Of a DNA stretch of 64,000 nucleotides, positions 44,981 through 55,874 are shown piece after piece (the stretch's first letter is position 1; each line of letters begins with the position of its first letter). Under the pieces are notes generated by a model. The model was not told where the DNA came from. It saw nothing but the letters and a program-made list of their open reading frames with translations, and made no database searches. The DNA is from Allodiplogaster sudhausi (lineage: Eukaryota > Nematoda > Chromadorea > Rhabditida > Diplogasteridae). The stretch covers positions 7,501 through 71,500 of the forward strand of contig CALZFC010000142.1 in assembly GCA_945643635.1 (NCBI GenBank). Direction: 5' to 3'. A program made the position numbers and the translations under genes.

Positions 44981-47900
44981 TTAGTCATCAATTGTCTTCT
45001 CGATTGGCCAATCCGGATGTGAATTGCTCAACTTCTCCTCTTCGAGAAAGGACTCCCAGAGAATCTATGAAAGCTTGCATTATTTAGTAACAGTTACTGT
45101 GTATATTAAATGTCTATATATTTCATTTATTATAAAGAGCTTTACCAGTAGATAATTTTTAAAAAATAATTATAAATGAATATAAATAAATAAATGCTAA
45201 AAAAAAAAGGAAAGAAACTTCTAGAAGCGAAGAAGCGACAGTGTCGCCTGAATTCGAGGCAATGAGACGAAGGATAAAGACGCAATCGGGTCTAAGGCGA
45301 CGTGTGATGAATGCATTGAACATGGCCATCTTCTTTGCCGAGCTTTCGATCGAGTCCACCTTGTGGAAAGGTAGAAAATAATGAATGAATAAATGAATGA
45401 ATGAATGAATTAATTCATTATTTTATTTAATTAATTAATGAAGAAAAAAGATTAATTAATTAATTAAGAAAAAGAATAATAAAAGATATTTGAGATAAGT
45501 AATAAGAAAATAAGAAAAAAAATAAAAAAATTTCGTATGAATTAACACATATATTCGTACACATTGAGGAGATTTCGTAAGCATGCAGGAAAATTCGTTA
45601 ATTTTAGTAGTAGCTCACCCTCGCCATGTAGCTGTAGATGATGTCACGCCTAAACGACGGAAGCGTCAGAGTTATCGTCCAGTAGACAAGGCTTGCGACG
45701 CTGAAGATGGGAAAGTGGTTTCTTTTTAAATTTTATTTTTTATAGAAATAATTCTTAAAGGAGGGCGATCACCGAAAAGTCATTGACGATAAATGAACCA
45801 TCTTAGTTATTTTCGAATAGTCTGGGGCATGCAGAAAAAGAATATGTATATGAAAATGTACAAGAAAGTTCCATATTCAAGTATAATGAACTTTAAAATG
45901 CAAATTTTGAATGAATTTGTGATTGGTGTGAAAGGGAAAAAGCAGAACCCATCGGTAGAATCCCAACTTCACGGCCACGTACCCATCGCGGGAAAATAAA
46001 ATTACAAGGATTTGAAGAAATTGTTATGGTGAATGCTTTATCACCTTTTGGTTCATTTGTTTTAGAAAATGTTTTTATAAATTCTTGTTACGCAAAACAT
46101 TATCAAATAGGTATAACAGCAATAACAACCCGCTTCAAAAAACACACGCACATTCCTCTCGCCCTGCCCGGTCATAGAGGCAGGTGACCTGTCAGCCGCT
46201 CTCTGAACAATCCCCCTGCTTCTTTCGTCTCTCTTCAATTCCTTTGCTCCCTCGCCCATGTCTCCTCTTCGCGGAATCAAGCGCCAAAACTTGTCCCCCT
46301 CCGTCATGGCCGCAGAAGCCGTTGAAGACGTCAACCTCAAGAAGATCGTCACCGATGCCCTGGCCTTCGCCAACGGCGTGCCGCCGGCTGGGATGAACCG
46401 CCAGACTTGGGACGGCATGTCTAACATGATCATCCTTTTGTCTACGGCTGTAGAGAAGCTTTCTTCTCTCCTCCCTTCCAACTCTGCCTCCCGTCCTCCC
46501 CTCGCTTTCGACCCTTCAAGCATCGCCGATCCCCAATCCGAGTCGCCCGTGGAGTTCCATCTTAGAGAGAGATCTCTCGTTGTGGCGGGGCTTCCGGAGT
46601 CGGCTGCTGTCTCTCCCTCTCAGCGAGTCTCCGAGGACAGGGAGAGGATCTGTTCTCTCCCTGTTCTCGGAGACTGGGCCAGCGAAGCTCCCGACCTCGT
46701 CTCCTGAAGGTTCTGCTCCCTACCCGTTCCCACCTCATGCAGGCCCTGAAGGCGGCAATAGAATATGAGCGGGTTTCCAAAAAGCTACAGCATCTCATTG
46801 CTAAATTCTCTAGGAACTCGGAATCTCGATTTTTAGCCAGCCCTTCTAAACTTTTCCAACACCTTTCTACCAGGCTAAAAAAACGTCCTCACATTGGCTC
46901 CTTCTACGTGAATAGTCAAACTCTTTCGTCTGACTCTTCCAAAGCTGAGGCTTTAGCTAGGCACTTTGCCAGTGTTTTTATTTGTGATAACGGAATTCCT
47001 CTTGTTCCTTCTCTCCATACCTCTCACTCGCTCTCTAATTTCATTACAATGCCTCAGCAAGTAGCTTATCATCTTCGACACCTAAAGCCATCCTGCTCCC
47101 TTACTTCAGATGGTATTCCTGCTATTGTTCTTAAAAACTGTTCACGCTCACTTGCTGAACCATTGAGCTTTATCTTCAATTTCTCCCTTTCATTAGGCCA
47201 GGTTCCCTCTAATTGGCGAGAGGGAATAGTTCTACCAATCAATAAGGTCCCTTCGCCTTCCTCTCCTGAAGATTTTCGTCCTATCACAATTGCACCAGCT
47301 GCCAGAAAGGTAATGGAAAGATGCCTCAAGAGGAAGATCATGCAGCATTGTGAACGTTTTAGCCTCATTCCAGAATGTCAGCATGGCTTCACAAAAGGCA
47401 AATCTGTTATAACCAATCTTCTTGAATGTTCTCAGTTTTGGAAACGTGAAATTTGTTCTAACCGGTCGGTAGATGTCCTGTACTATGATTTTGCCAAGGC
47501 CTTTGATAAAGTGTCCGTTCCCAAGTTGCTTACCAAACTTGAATGCATGGGATTTAAAGGAAACTGGCTCCTCTGGTTTGAGTCCTTTCTCACACACCGC
47601 TCGTTCAGAGTAAAGGTCAACAACACTTTGTCATCTGTGTTCCCTGCTAACTCTGGTTTCCCTCAGGGTTGTGTATTGTCTCCTCTGCTTTTTAGTCTTT
47701 ACACTGCGGATCTACCTGAGGCTATTTCACACTTGCCTCTGGTTAAAATCTCACTTTTTGCTGATGACATAAAATTTTTTACCTCCTTTGACCCCTCTTC
47801 CCAGGGTATTTCTCACTTTCATCTTTCACAAGCAACTGTTGCCATTCAAAATTACTGCCAAATCATGCAGTTGGAAATCGCACATAAAAAGTGCGTTGTT

Positions 47901-49424
47901 TTGCACCTAGGTAAAAAGAACCCCCGCTTAACCTACTTTGTCTATCACGCATTCCCGTCTCTCTCTCTGTCTTCTCTTACATCTCCGCTGTCTCCGTCTC
48001 GTACCATCCCAGACATATCGATAGCTTTCTCTGTCGCCAGTGGAGCAGTACGAGACCTAGGTGTCTTAGTAGACTCTGACCTTAGCTTCAAGGAGCATAT
48101 ATCAGTATTTGTTTCTAAAGCTTTACGTCTCGTTTATGCTATCTTCAGAATACTTAAGTCTAAAACTGCTCAACCATACATTCGTGCATTTAAATGTTTT
48201 GTTTTGCCGGTTATAGAATTTGCCTCACCAGTCTGGTCACCACATAGAATTATGCAGATTCGAGCAGTTGAGAATGTACAGAAAGTTTTCAGTAGGTTAC
48301 TTTTTGTTGCTCGCAATCTAGAATAGACTTTAAGAATATTCCATCGTATGATGAACGCCTTAAACTTTTCTCTCTTTCTTCTCTGTACCGAAGGCGTTTA
48401 GAAATTGACTTTACTACGTCATTCAAAATTTTGAATATGATTCTTGCTTCTAATATTAATATCTTTTATTCGTTCAAGCCATCTTCTGGTCGTAGATCTG
48501 TATTCTCATTTCACGTTCCTGGCACTAGATCTGATTTACTCTTCTACTCATTTGCATTACGCACTGCTAGAGGGTATCCTAACTTGCCTTTATCTTTCAT
48601 TACTGCAAGGTCTGTTCCGACTGCAAAGGGCATCCTATCTCGAATTGAGAATATATTCAGTCTTGTTAATGCAGTTATAGTAAATAATCTTTGATTAGCG
48701 TGTTGTTATTATTTCCTGCTGATGTTCTAAGCCCCCATCGACAATCCGGGTTAATCCTCCTGCTGTCCCTCTCCAGCTTGTACCGTCTCTGGCAAAGACG
48801 AGGCCGGGCAGTGGCGCCCCCGGCTTGGTGCGACTCGGTGTGTCGATCCCTACCCCCCCCCCCCCCACCACCCTCACCTATTTTTACTATTTTGCAATGG
48901 AACGACGACCATAGTCTTTATGTCAATGCTGTCACATTGAAATACTTTATTTCATGTACGATAAATAAATAAATAAATAATTCCTAGTCTACCGTACATT
49001 TTTGAGTAATTAAACGGACTTCCGTTCGAAGTCTTTGTACGTTTGAACGCACATTACTGTATTTTCGGTGATCGCCCTTCTTTAAGCAAAAAAAAAACAA
49101 GCCGCAACATTGAGTATAATAGTTCTTTTTTTTGTTGCAAAAATTTTTATTGTTAGAAAGAGAAGAAGACAAATTAATATGCTACATAAATATAGCTAAA
49201 AAAAAGTATCGCCAATGTCGGAGGCAATAGTATCGCCATTTCGAACTATTCTCGGTTTTCACGCCCGTTGCTCCTTGCCTGAGTGCAGCCATGGCGGCGA
49301 GCCAGAACCAGAGGAAGACGAAGACGATCTCGTTGTACATGTTGATGGGCAGCACGCACTGCACGCTGTGGCGGTGGATGTTGGAGAGGACGCGCACTTC
49401 GAAGTCACAGGTGGTCACGCTTCA

Positions 49425-49473
<49 letters not shown>

Positions 49474-49717
49474 AAGAGGGTGAGAGAGTGAGAGTGTGAG
49501 AGAGAGGAGAGAGAGAAAGAGGGAGAGAGTGTGAGGGATGATGAGACAGAGAAGGTGAGAAGGAGAGAGGGAGAGAACGAGAGAGAGATAGTGATAGCGA
49601 GAGAGAGAGAGAGAGAAAGAAAGAGAGAGAGAGAGCAACGACAAGATGAGAGAGAGATCATGCAATTGAGGAGAGCGCACAGCGCTTTCTCTTCTCCGGA
49701 CTCTAGCGCTGAATACT

Positions 49718-49752
<35 letters not shown>

Positions 49753-51100
49753 ATCTCACCTAACATGAGATTCGCCTAGTTAATTCAATCATAAGCGTGT
49801 TGACAATAACAGCCATAAATAAATAAATTTGTTTTTTTTTTCTCTTCTTATCCGAATTAAATAAATTATATCCTACCGCGGAAACGTCGCCGTCTCCGTT
49901 GCCGCGTCCCACGCGGCGCCGTCGCCTCGCGCCAAGCTCGCGGCCACCGTCAAGCCCCACGCGAGCGAGTCGACAGCGAGGAAGCGACGAAGCAGCCAGA
50001 ACTGGCCGAGCGCATTCAAAACGTACAGCAGCTTGGACATCTTGAAAAGGTGTCACCGAATCACTCTCGAATACACACTTTTGAATTGGCGAGCTTATAG
50101 TATGTATGCATGTATGTACATACATATGTATACATTAATGTATGTGTGTATGTAGGCATACATTATTTTAACCCATGATTTTAAAATCATCTTTACTCGC
50201 ATCATATATTCATTGATGTAATAAATTATAATTAGTTTGGAAAATATTCAGGAGAATTCAAAATGGGTTGCAAAAAATAAATGAAAGTCAAATATTTGTA
50301 TTCTAACCTAATTAAGCTGTTCAAACAAAAAAATTAATAAAAGTTTTTCAAAAAATTAATTAATAAATTAACAAAATTAATTAATAAGTAATAAGCAAAC
50401 AAATCACATACACACCAAATACGAGATGATTAGCTGACAGCCGATGAAGATGTATGAAATAATTAAATACTTAATTAGATAAATAAATGAATAAACAAGC
50501 AAACACACCAAATACGAGATGATTAGCTGATAGCCGACGATTCGATGAGCCTGGCGAGCGAAGGCGCCCGAGAGGAGTCCGGCGACGATGCGCAACTCGG
50601 CCACTCGTTCCTCGCCGTCCACGGCGGCGTCGTGCACGTCGGCCGTCTCGCACAGCATGCCGACGTTGACGCTTATACGGATTGTTTACTACTTGTTTAC
50701 TAAACGTTTACTAAATGTTTACTAGTTGTTTAGTACTTGTTTACTAAATGTTTATTACTTGTTTACCACTTGTTTACTTCTTGTTTACTACTTTTTTGCC
50801 ATATACATATTTATATTAATTCATTTATTATTTTATCAGGTCATGTATTACGTTTTATGTATATGTACATTTTCATGATAATAGTTTATTAAGTTTCGTT
50901 AAATTTCTTTTCTTAGATAATAAAATTATTGTTTTATTGCTAGAAGATAGAAATCATGAGCATAGAATGACTAGATATGTATCTTCTTCCCAATCTCACC
51001 ACATGCTTTGTAGGCCGCGCGCCAGAGTCGAACGGGCAAGTAGAAAGCGGCTGCTTGGGTGGCCAGAATGAACGGCACCCATTGGTAGTAGCCTCAAAAA

Positions 51101-51150
<50 letters not shown>

Positions 51151-51186
51151 CTAGAGAGAGATAGGGTGATAGAGAAAAAGAGAGGA

Positions 51187-51233
<47 letters not shown>

Positions 51234-51274
51234 CTAGAGAGAGATAGGGTGATAGAGAAAAAGAGAGGAAGAGA

Positions 51275-51324
<50 letters not shown>

Positions 51325-51360
51325 CTAGAGAGAGATAGGGTGATAGAGAAAAAGAGAGGA

Positions 51361-51407
<47 letters not shown>

Positions 51408-51448
51408 TTAGAGAGAGATAGGGTGATAGAGAAAAAGAGAGGAAGAGA

Positions 51449-51494
<46 letters not shown>

Positions 51495-51535
51495 CTAGAG
51501 AGAGATAGGGTGATAGAGAAAAAGAGAGGAGGAGA

Positions 51536-51589
<54 letters not shown>

Positions 51590-52374
51590 CTAGAGAGAGA
51601 TAGGGTGATAGAGAAAAAGAGAGGAAGAGAAGAGAGAGAGAGAGAGAGAGAGAGAACTGTTACTAAAGAAAATGCGAGAGAAGAGATAGAGAAAGAGCGA
51701 TAGAGAACAAGAAGAGAAAAGAACAATAGCGGAAAGGAAGAGAGAGAGAGGGAGAGAGAGAGGGAGAGAGAGAGAGAGAGATAGTGAACGCAGACAATCA
51801 AACGGTGCATTTTTTTCCAGACATGCAATGTTTCAGGGTCACATGATGCAAATCGTTTCTATTCCTTCCTTTTTCTAACCCTCTTTCTCCTTTCGCTATT
51901 TCTCTACATATCCTCTTGTTTGCTAACGCGTTCTCTCCTTTAACATCTCCTAGATTTTTTCGCTGCCACATTCTCTACTACGCCTGGTCATTCATTGCAT
52001 GAATGATTCAGTCTAAATTACGACCGTTTGTATAGCAGCCCAGGAAAAAAAAGAAAATGACTGAACAACTTCAATGAAGAGAGAGATTGAGATTCTTAGT
52101 ATACATACTATATTAGAACATACTATATTAGTATAGTACATAGGAAAGAGTTGATAAACAAATATTGACCGATTTCATTTTTTTTTACATATTATTTACA
52201 TACTTGAAACAGTTACTGACCGATCTGTTGAGCTCCTCCTACTTCACGGACTCCATCGTTGGCGCCAATTTCAAATAGTGTCGATTCGGTCTCGAGAGGA
52301 ATGAAGAAGGTGCCCTGGACGAAGCAGAGATCACGCGCGTATTGCATCCAGTAGCCTGGATGAGGCTGAGTGAT

Positions 52375-52422
<48 letters not shown>

Positions 52423-53011
52423 GTGTTGGAGAAGAAAAAGATAGAGGGAGACCGGCAGATTGACAATGGAGAACTAAAAATAGAAAGGAAAAAATAAAAC
52501 ATAAAGAGGCGACAACGAAAAGAAGAATTGGGCGATATTGAACAAAGTCAATGTATGCACATAGATTGAATGTTTCTTTCGTCTTGAACAATATTAGCAC
52601 TACTCTGCGCTTATGGTAAGAGAAAAAAAAACAAATGTTAACAAATCCAATCGGACCTCTCCAATGCCGCGGGAACCAGCACTCGATCGGAGAGCCGACA
52701 AAGCTTTAAATTATGTAAATATGGGCTTGAATCAATTTGTGTATCAATTTATACTGGCGCTTTTTTAGTTATTATTTTTATAATATACGCGAAAAAAAAA
52801 ACTATTGTAATAAAATAAATTTGAGCAGAAATAATATGTAAATAAAAGATTGTGACTTAGTTAATTAATTAATTAATTAATACCTCCATCCAAAGATGAA
52901 GACGGCGGCGACTGCGAGGCCGATCGTCGTGACAAAGTAAGAGAGCCGGTCGGCGAGGTCGCCGTCGGGACGCGGAGTGACGCCGTGCAGGAAGGAAGTG
53001 ATTCGGTCCAT
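44981..53011 (-). CDS. innexin (gap-junction subunit), copy A
   Basis: Ten exons: 53011-52884, 52703-52657, 52355-52221, 51092-50972, 50671-50509, 50040-49877, 49419-49279, 45700-45619, 45359-45219 and 45064-44981. They give about 401 residues. Hallmarks are [59 protein letters not shown] and [16 protein letters not shown] in the TM4 end. The exon 4-5 join is the weak point: a better donor at 51000 breaks phase, whereas 50972 keeps it, and a minisatellite abuts the exon 5 acceptor. Intron 7 (45701-49278) uses a GC donor (CTCAG/GCAAGG) and contains a LINE. Exons 1 and 2 match copy B in length (128 and 47 nt), so A and B share descent, but the proteins are well diverged. Confidence 0.9.
46258..46707 (+). 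CDS. LINE ORF1-like protein, truncated
   Basis: 149 codons with [13 protein letters not shown], a motif typical of ORF1 proteins of CR1/jockey-like elements that bind element RNA (family knowledge). The frame stops at 46707. The usual ORF1 end ([13 protein letters not shown]) continues in another frame directly into the reverse transcriptase frame, so a frame change and a deletion have joined the two. Confidence 0.6.
   Translation: MSPLRGIKRQNLSPSVMAAEAVEDVNLKKIVTDALAFANGVPPAGMNRQTWDGMSNMIILLSTAVEKLSSLLPSNSASRPPLAFDPSSIADPQSESPVEFHLRERSLVVAGLPESAAVSPSQRVSEDRERICSLPVLGDWASEAPDLVS
46737..48694 (+). pseudogene. LINE reverse transcriptase, endonuclease missing, frameshifted
   Basis: An open frame to 48326 carries the polymerase motifs [30 protein letters not shown] and FADDIKFF, so the catalytic aspartates are present. 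The N-terminal endonuclease domain expected before it is absent. After LLFVARN the frame stops at 48324-48326, while the expected C-terminal domain ([12 protein letters not shown] to NAVIVNNL, stop at 48694) continues in the next frame: one indel near 48310. It is described as a broken copy. Confidence 0.8.
49425..49640. repeat. GA/CT tract abutting an innexin A acceptor
   Basis: On the gene's strand a CT tract ends CTCTCTTGAAG before the exon 49419-49279. A CT run of opposite bias follows at 49718-49755. Confidence 0.9.
50411..50540 (-). repeat. tandemly duplicated exon end and donor, innexin A
   Basis: The 37 bp CACACCAAATACGAGATGAT... block at 50504-50540, covering the end of exon 5 and its donor, recurs at 50411-50447 (93 bp apart) with three substitutions. 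The copy keeps the donor sequence and could act as a decoy. Confidence 0.8.
50683..50795. repeat. 10-11 bp minisatellite next to innexin A exon 5
   Basis: Units of GTTTACTA(A/C)TT repeated about ten times, directly upstream (on the gene's strand) of the exon 5 acceptor. It may replace the original polypyrimidine tract. Confidence 0.8.
51100..51660. repeat. GA tract with 84-96 bp higher-order units
   Basis: The non-GA block GCTAGAGAGAGATAGGGTGA occurs six times (near 51150, 51233, 51323, 51408 as GTTAG, 51494 and 51590), separated by pure GA. It starts 8 bases upstream of an innexin A acceptor (exon 51092). Confidence 0.9.
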
Positions 53012-53017
53012 GGAGCG

Positions 53018-53200
53018 GGGTCTAAGTGGGTCTAAGTGGGTCGAAGGGGGTCGAAGGGAATCGAAGGGGGTCGAAGGGGGTTCTAAGGGGTATAAGTGGG
53101 TCTAAGGGGTCAAAAAGGGTCTAGGGGGTTTAAGGGGGTCTTAGAGGGTTCTTAGTGGTCTAAGGGGGTTCTATGGGGTCTAAGGGGGTCAACGAGGATA
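53018..53200. repeat. G-rich 10 bp minisatellite at the 5' edge of innexin A
   Basis: Repeats of GGGGTCTAAG and GGGGTCGAAG with runs of three to five G. It starts 7 bases upstream of the innexin A ATG, so it forms the leader or promoter. The plus strand could form G-quadruplexes. Confidence 0.85.
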
Positions 53201-53342
53201 TGAAAGTCTGATGGAGAGCCTAAAGGGAACACACCGATTCAGAGCAGAGCCAGCGGGCACGAATGGGGCAGAAGGAATGGTGGAGATGACACAAAGGCGA
53301 GAGTTGAGAGAGTATCGAATTTAGGGAGAGAAATTTCGGGAT

Positions 53343-53877
53343 AGAGAGAAGTAAATAGGCAGAGAGAAACTTGTAGAGCTGTGAAAATGATTTGTCACAA
53401 GAGAAATGTGTGAAGATTGCCCGGGCAGTGAAAGATGAGAGAGAGATAGGGCATGAAAGGGAGATGGAGAAAACGGGGAGAAAGAGAGAGGAAGAGAGAG
53501 AAGAGAGAGAGAGAGCGATAGAGAGGAGGGAGAGAGAACGGAAGCTACGGGATCCCTATACAAGTTAAGGTAGGAACCGAATGTAATAACTAAGGACAAA
53601 GAAAACAAATGAAAGGAACTATCCGGCGACCAATTCTACAGTAGCGCCAGAGAACCAGTTTGAATGCGCGCGCTCAAAAAGAGAGAAGTAAATAGGCAGA
53701 GAGAAACTTGTAGAGCTGTGAAAATGATTTGTCACAAGAGAAATGTGTGAAGATTGCCCGGGCAGTGAAAGATGAGAGAGAGATAGGGCATGAAAGGGAG
53801 ATGGAGAAAACGGGGAGAAAGAGAGAGGAAGAGAGAGAAGAGAGAGAGAGCGATAGAGAGGAGGGAGAGAGAACGGA
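53343..53877. repeat. 200 bp direct duplication, 337 bp apart
   Basis: 53343-53542 and 53680-53877 are almost identical (GTAAATAGGC at 53351 and 53688; ends GAGAACGGA). The 135 bp between them is itself a copy of DNA at 55552-55690. Confidence 0.9.
53543..53680. repeat. 139 bp direct repeat, first copy
   Basis: Matches 55552-55690 base for base except at a few positions. In the second location it begins inside the last exon remnant of the decayed C6 gene, so this copy moved here from there. Confidence 0.85.
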
Positions 53878-54669
53878 AAGAGAGAGATAGGGAGAGAGAG
53901 GAGGAGGGAGAGAAAACGGATAGAGAGAGAGAGCGCGCGAGAGAGGGAGAGAAAGTTGAGTTGATGAAAGATTCTTATCTCGTAGAGAACGATCCATTCG
54001 TCATTCAATGCATGTTCCATTATTCTGCGATTCTTTTTTTTTGCTGCTAACCAGTGATATCAGGCTTCTCGCAATTCCTAACAAACCCTCATTGTCAGAT
54101 GGTATCAGATCTCAGATCCTCTTTTATGTCATAATCAAATTCCTATAGTTATTCGCGCTAAAATGAAGGAAAAGAAATTAAATTCAGATTTGAAAAAAAG
54201 ACATCATGCGTTCTGATTAGTAATGCTTACATGATGATGTATGTATGCACGTATTTGTAGCTAGCTTTATTATGCTATTTTTATTATTCTGTAACCGTTT
54301 TTGATTGTTGTCAGAGTTGTACATACATACATATGAACATACATACACTATCGCCAAGGGTGCAGCATTTATTTTTTTGGAACTTTCCTAAAATTTCAAA
54401 ATGCCCGATCAAATCGTGTGTTTCTCGATAAACGCACGTCGATTTGGTTTTTTTTTTGTTATTTTGACAAAGGCACTCGCTTTTTACCATGATCGAGCAT
54501 TAAATTGTCCTGATCGCCAGGTGTCATCCTTAAAAAAAATTACCATTACATTGTCACCAAATTGACGCAGAGTCAATAAATGCCAAAGTGATAAGGCGCC
54601 ATTTTTCTTTTTTTTTACATTATTGCTGCCTGCACATAATTCTTCGTTGCTACTTACTTCATCCCTCAA

Positions 54670-55690
54670 GCGTTAGAGTGTGCGCTGCGCGGACCGTCGC
54701 GAGCATCTCTTCGTGGACGGCGCCGTGCACGCATTTGCGGTGGCAGTTCGGCAGACTTGCCAACGACAGCCGTTTGTAACACCCATTTCACACCCACTTC
54801 TATTCATTGCTACTACATACTTCGGTGTGGCATTTTCTATCATGCTGATAAACTTGAATGAATCACTTCATTGCCTCCTCTATCACAGACACGTCTAGCA
54901 GAATGTCACAACTCTTAATCAACGTTGTCTCGAAAGGAAAGTTATGGAAAGTCGGCAGCGTTTACGCGGAATTTATTGGCTGCAAAGGTTTCTATCTGCT
55001 TGAGTTAGTTCAGCGGGTGGCTCCATTCAGTTATGTTACCTTTCAAACGATTCGGAACTCTACACGTTGAATTAACATTCTCAGTTGGATGCCCTGCTCT
55101 GAAGACACTCGCCTGTCCCAGTGGCATGGTGTGCTTTCCTGAAGATGTAACGTTCACCAATGACATTCTACAATGTGTTCACGGGCAACTCTTAATTTTT
55201 GTTACTATGTGATGTAGTCTTCTTCTTTTCTTCTTCTACGACATCTCATGTGTATTGCACCTTTTGTGCGCTCAAAACTTAAGGGATCAACATTTACTCT
55301 CAGCCCTTTAAGTCGGTTGTCTAATGATTAAAACAAACAGAGCGAGACGGAGAACGGTCAGAGCACAACAATCGATGCTTACCAGCCGATGACCTCGATT
55401 CGACGCTGCGAGAATGGTCAAAGCGCGACTCTTACTACACGTGCGCCTTTGGTAAGTATATATCATAGTCTCTTAGCAGCCTCTAAACCAGATTCTTTTT
55501 CAGCTTTTTCTTTTTTAAGAATACAGTGACGCTTGCATTCAAGCTTCAATGCGAAGCTACGGGATCCCTATACAAGTTAAGGTAGGAACCGAATGTAATA
55601 ACTAAGGACAAAGAAAACAAATGAAAGGAACTATCCGGCGACCAATTCTACAGTAGCGCCAGAGAACCAGTTTGAAAGCGCGCGCTCAAA
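54670..55690 (+). pseudogene. decayed C6-domain gene copy
   Basis: Fragments match the intact gene downstream: 54670-54780 resembles its exon 3 (FVDG, WQFGR, but in two frames); about 54935-54980 resembles the end of exon 15; 55085-55200 resembles exon 16 (LACPSGMVCFPED); 55350-55452 resembles exon 17; 55525-55575 resembles exon 18. Exon 17 has a deletion that shifts frame before the conserved CLPADD...YYTCAF part. The donor after the exon 16 copy is altered (GTTACT after an insertion). Exons 4-14 are missing. Offset to the intact copy is about 7.3-7.4 kb. Confidence 0.75.
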
Positions 55691-55804
55691 AAGTTGCCTG
55701 TCGCTCGGACCAGAGAGCATGTGAAATAAGACTACTGATGTAATCTAACGTAGCTAGTTCTCTATCCGCGAGTTTTAATGTTACTATTGCTCAGAATGTA
55801 ATGG

Positions 55805-55874
55805 AGGAACACTATATAGGCACAGTCAACTTCAATTGAGACTGGCCTTGTAGCATATTGCCTGCAATCATTGC
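55805..55874 (+). promoter_or_regulatory. candidate TATA-type promoter of the C6 gene
   Basis: CTATATAGG lies at 55812-55820, about 55 bases before the ATG at 55875. Short leader and TATA distance fit a core promoter; no other motif is claimed. Confidence 0.4.

Larger units (their letters stand above)
46130..48981 (+). mobile_element. CR1/jockey-type LINE, internally deleted
   Basis: ORF1-like frame, then reverse transcriptase with no endonuclease between, then a 3' region ending in (AAAT)n at 48961-48980. It is antisense to innexin A, within intron 7. The 5' limit is approximate and no target duplication was identified. Confidence 0.75.
45755..49086. mobile_element. inverted termini enclosing the LINE (possible host DN A element)
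   Basis: CTTAAAGGAGGGCGATCACC at 45754-45773 and its near reverse complement GGTGATCGCCCTTCTTTAAG at 49067-49086 face each other across 3.3 kb. They are the same terminus as the MITEs at 22530 and 57895. The LINE may have landed inside such an element, or two MITE fragments may flank it by chance. Confidence 0.4.

Noticed and set aside
41412..53011. Bestrophin chloride channels
   Set aside because: First impression from membrane segments; the YYQWVPF motif, paired Cys in both loops and PIQCW/CDFEVR motifs identify innexins.
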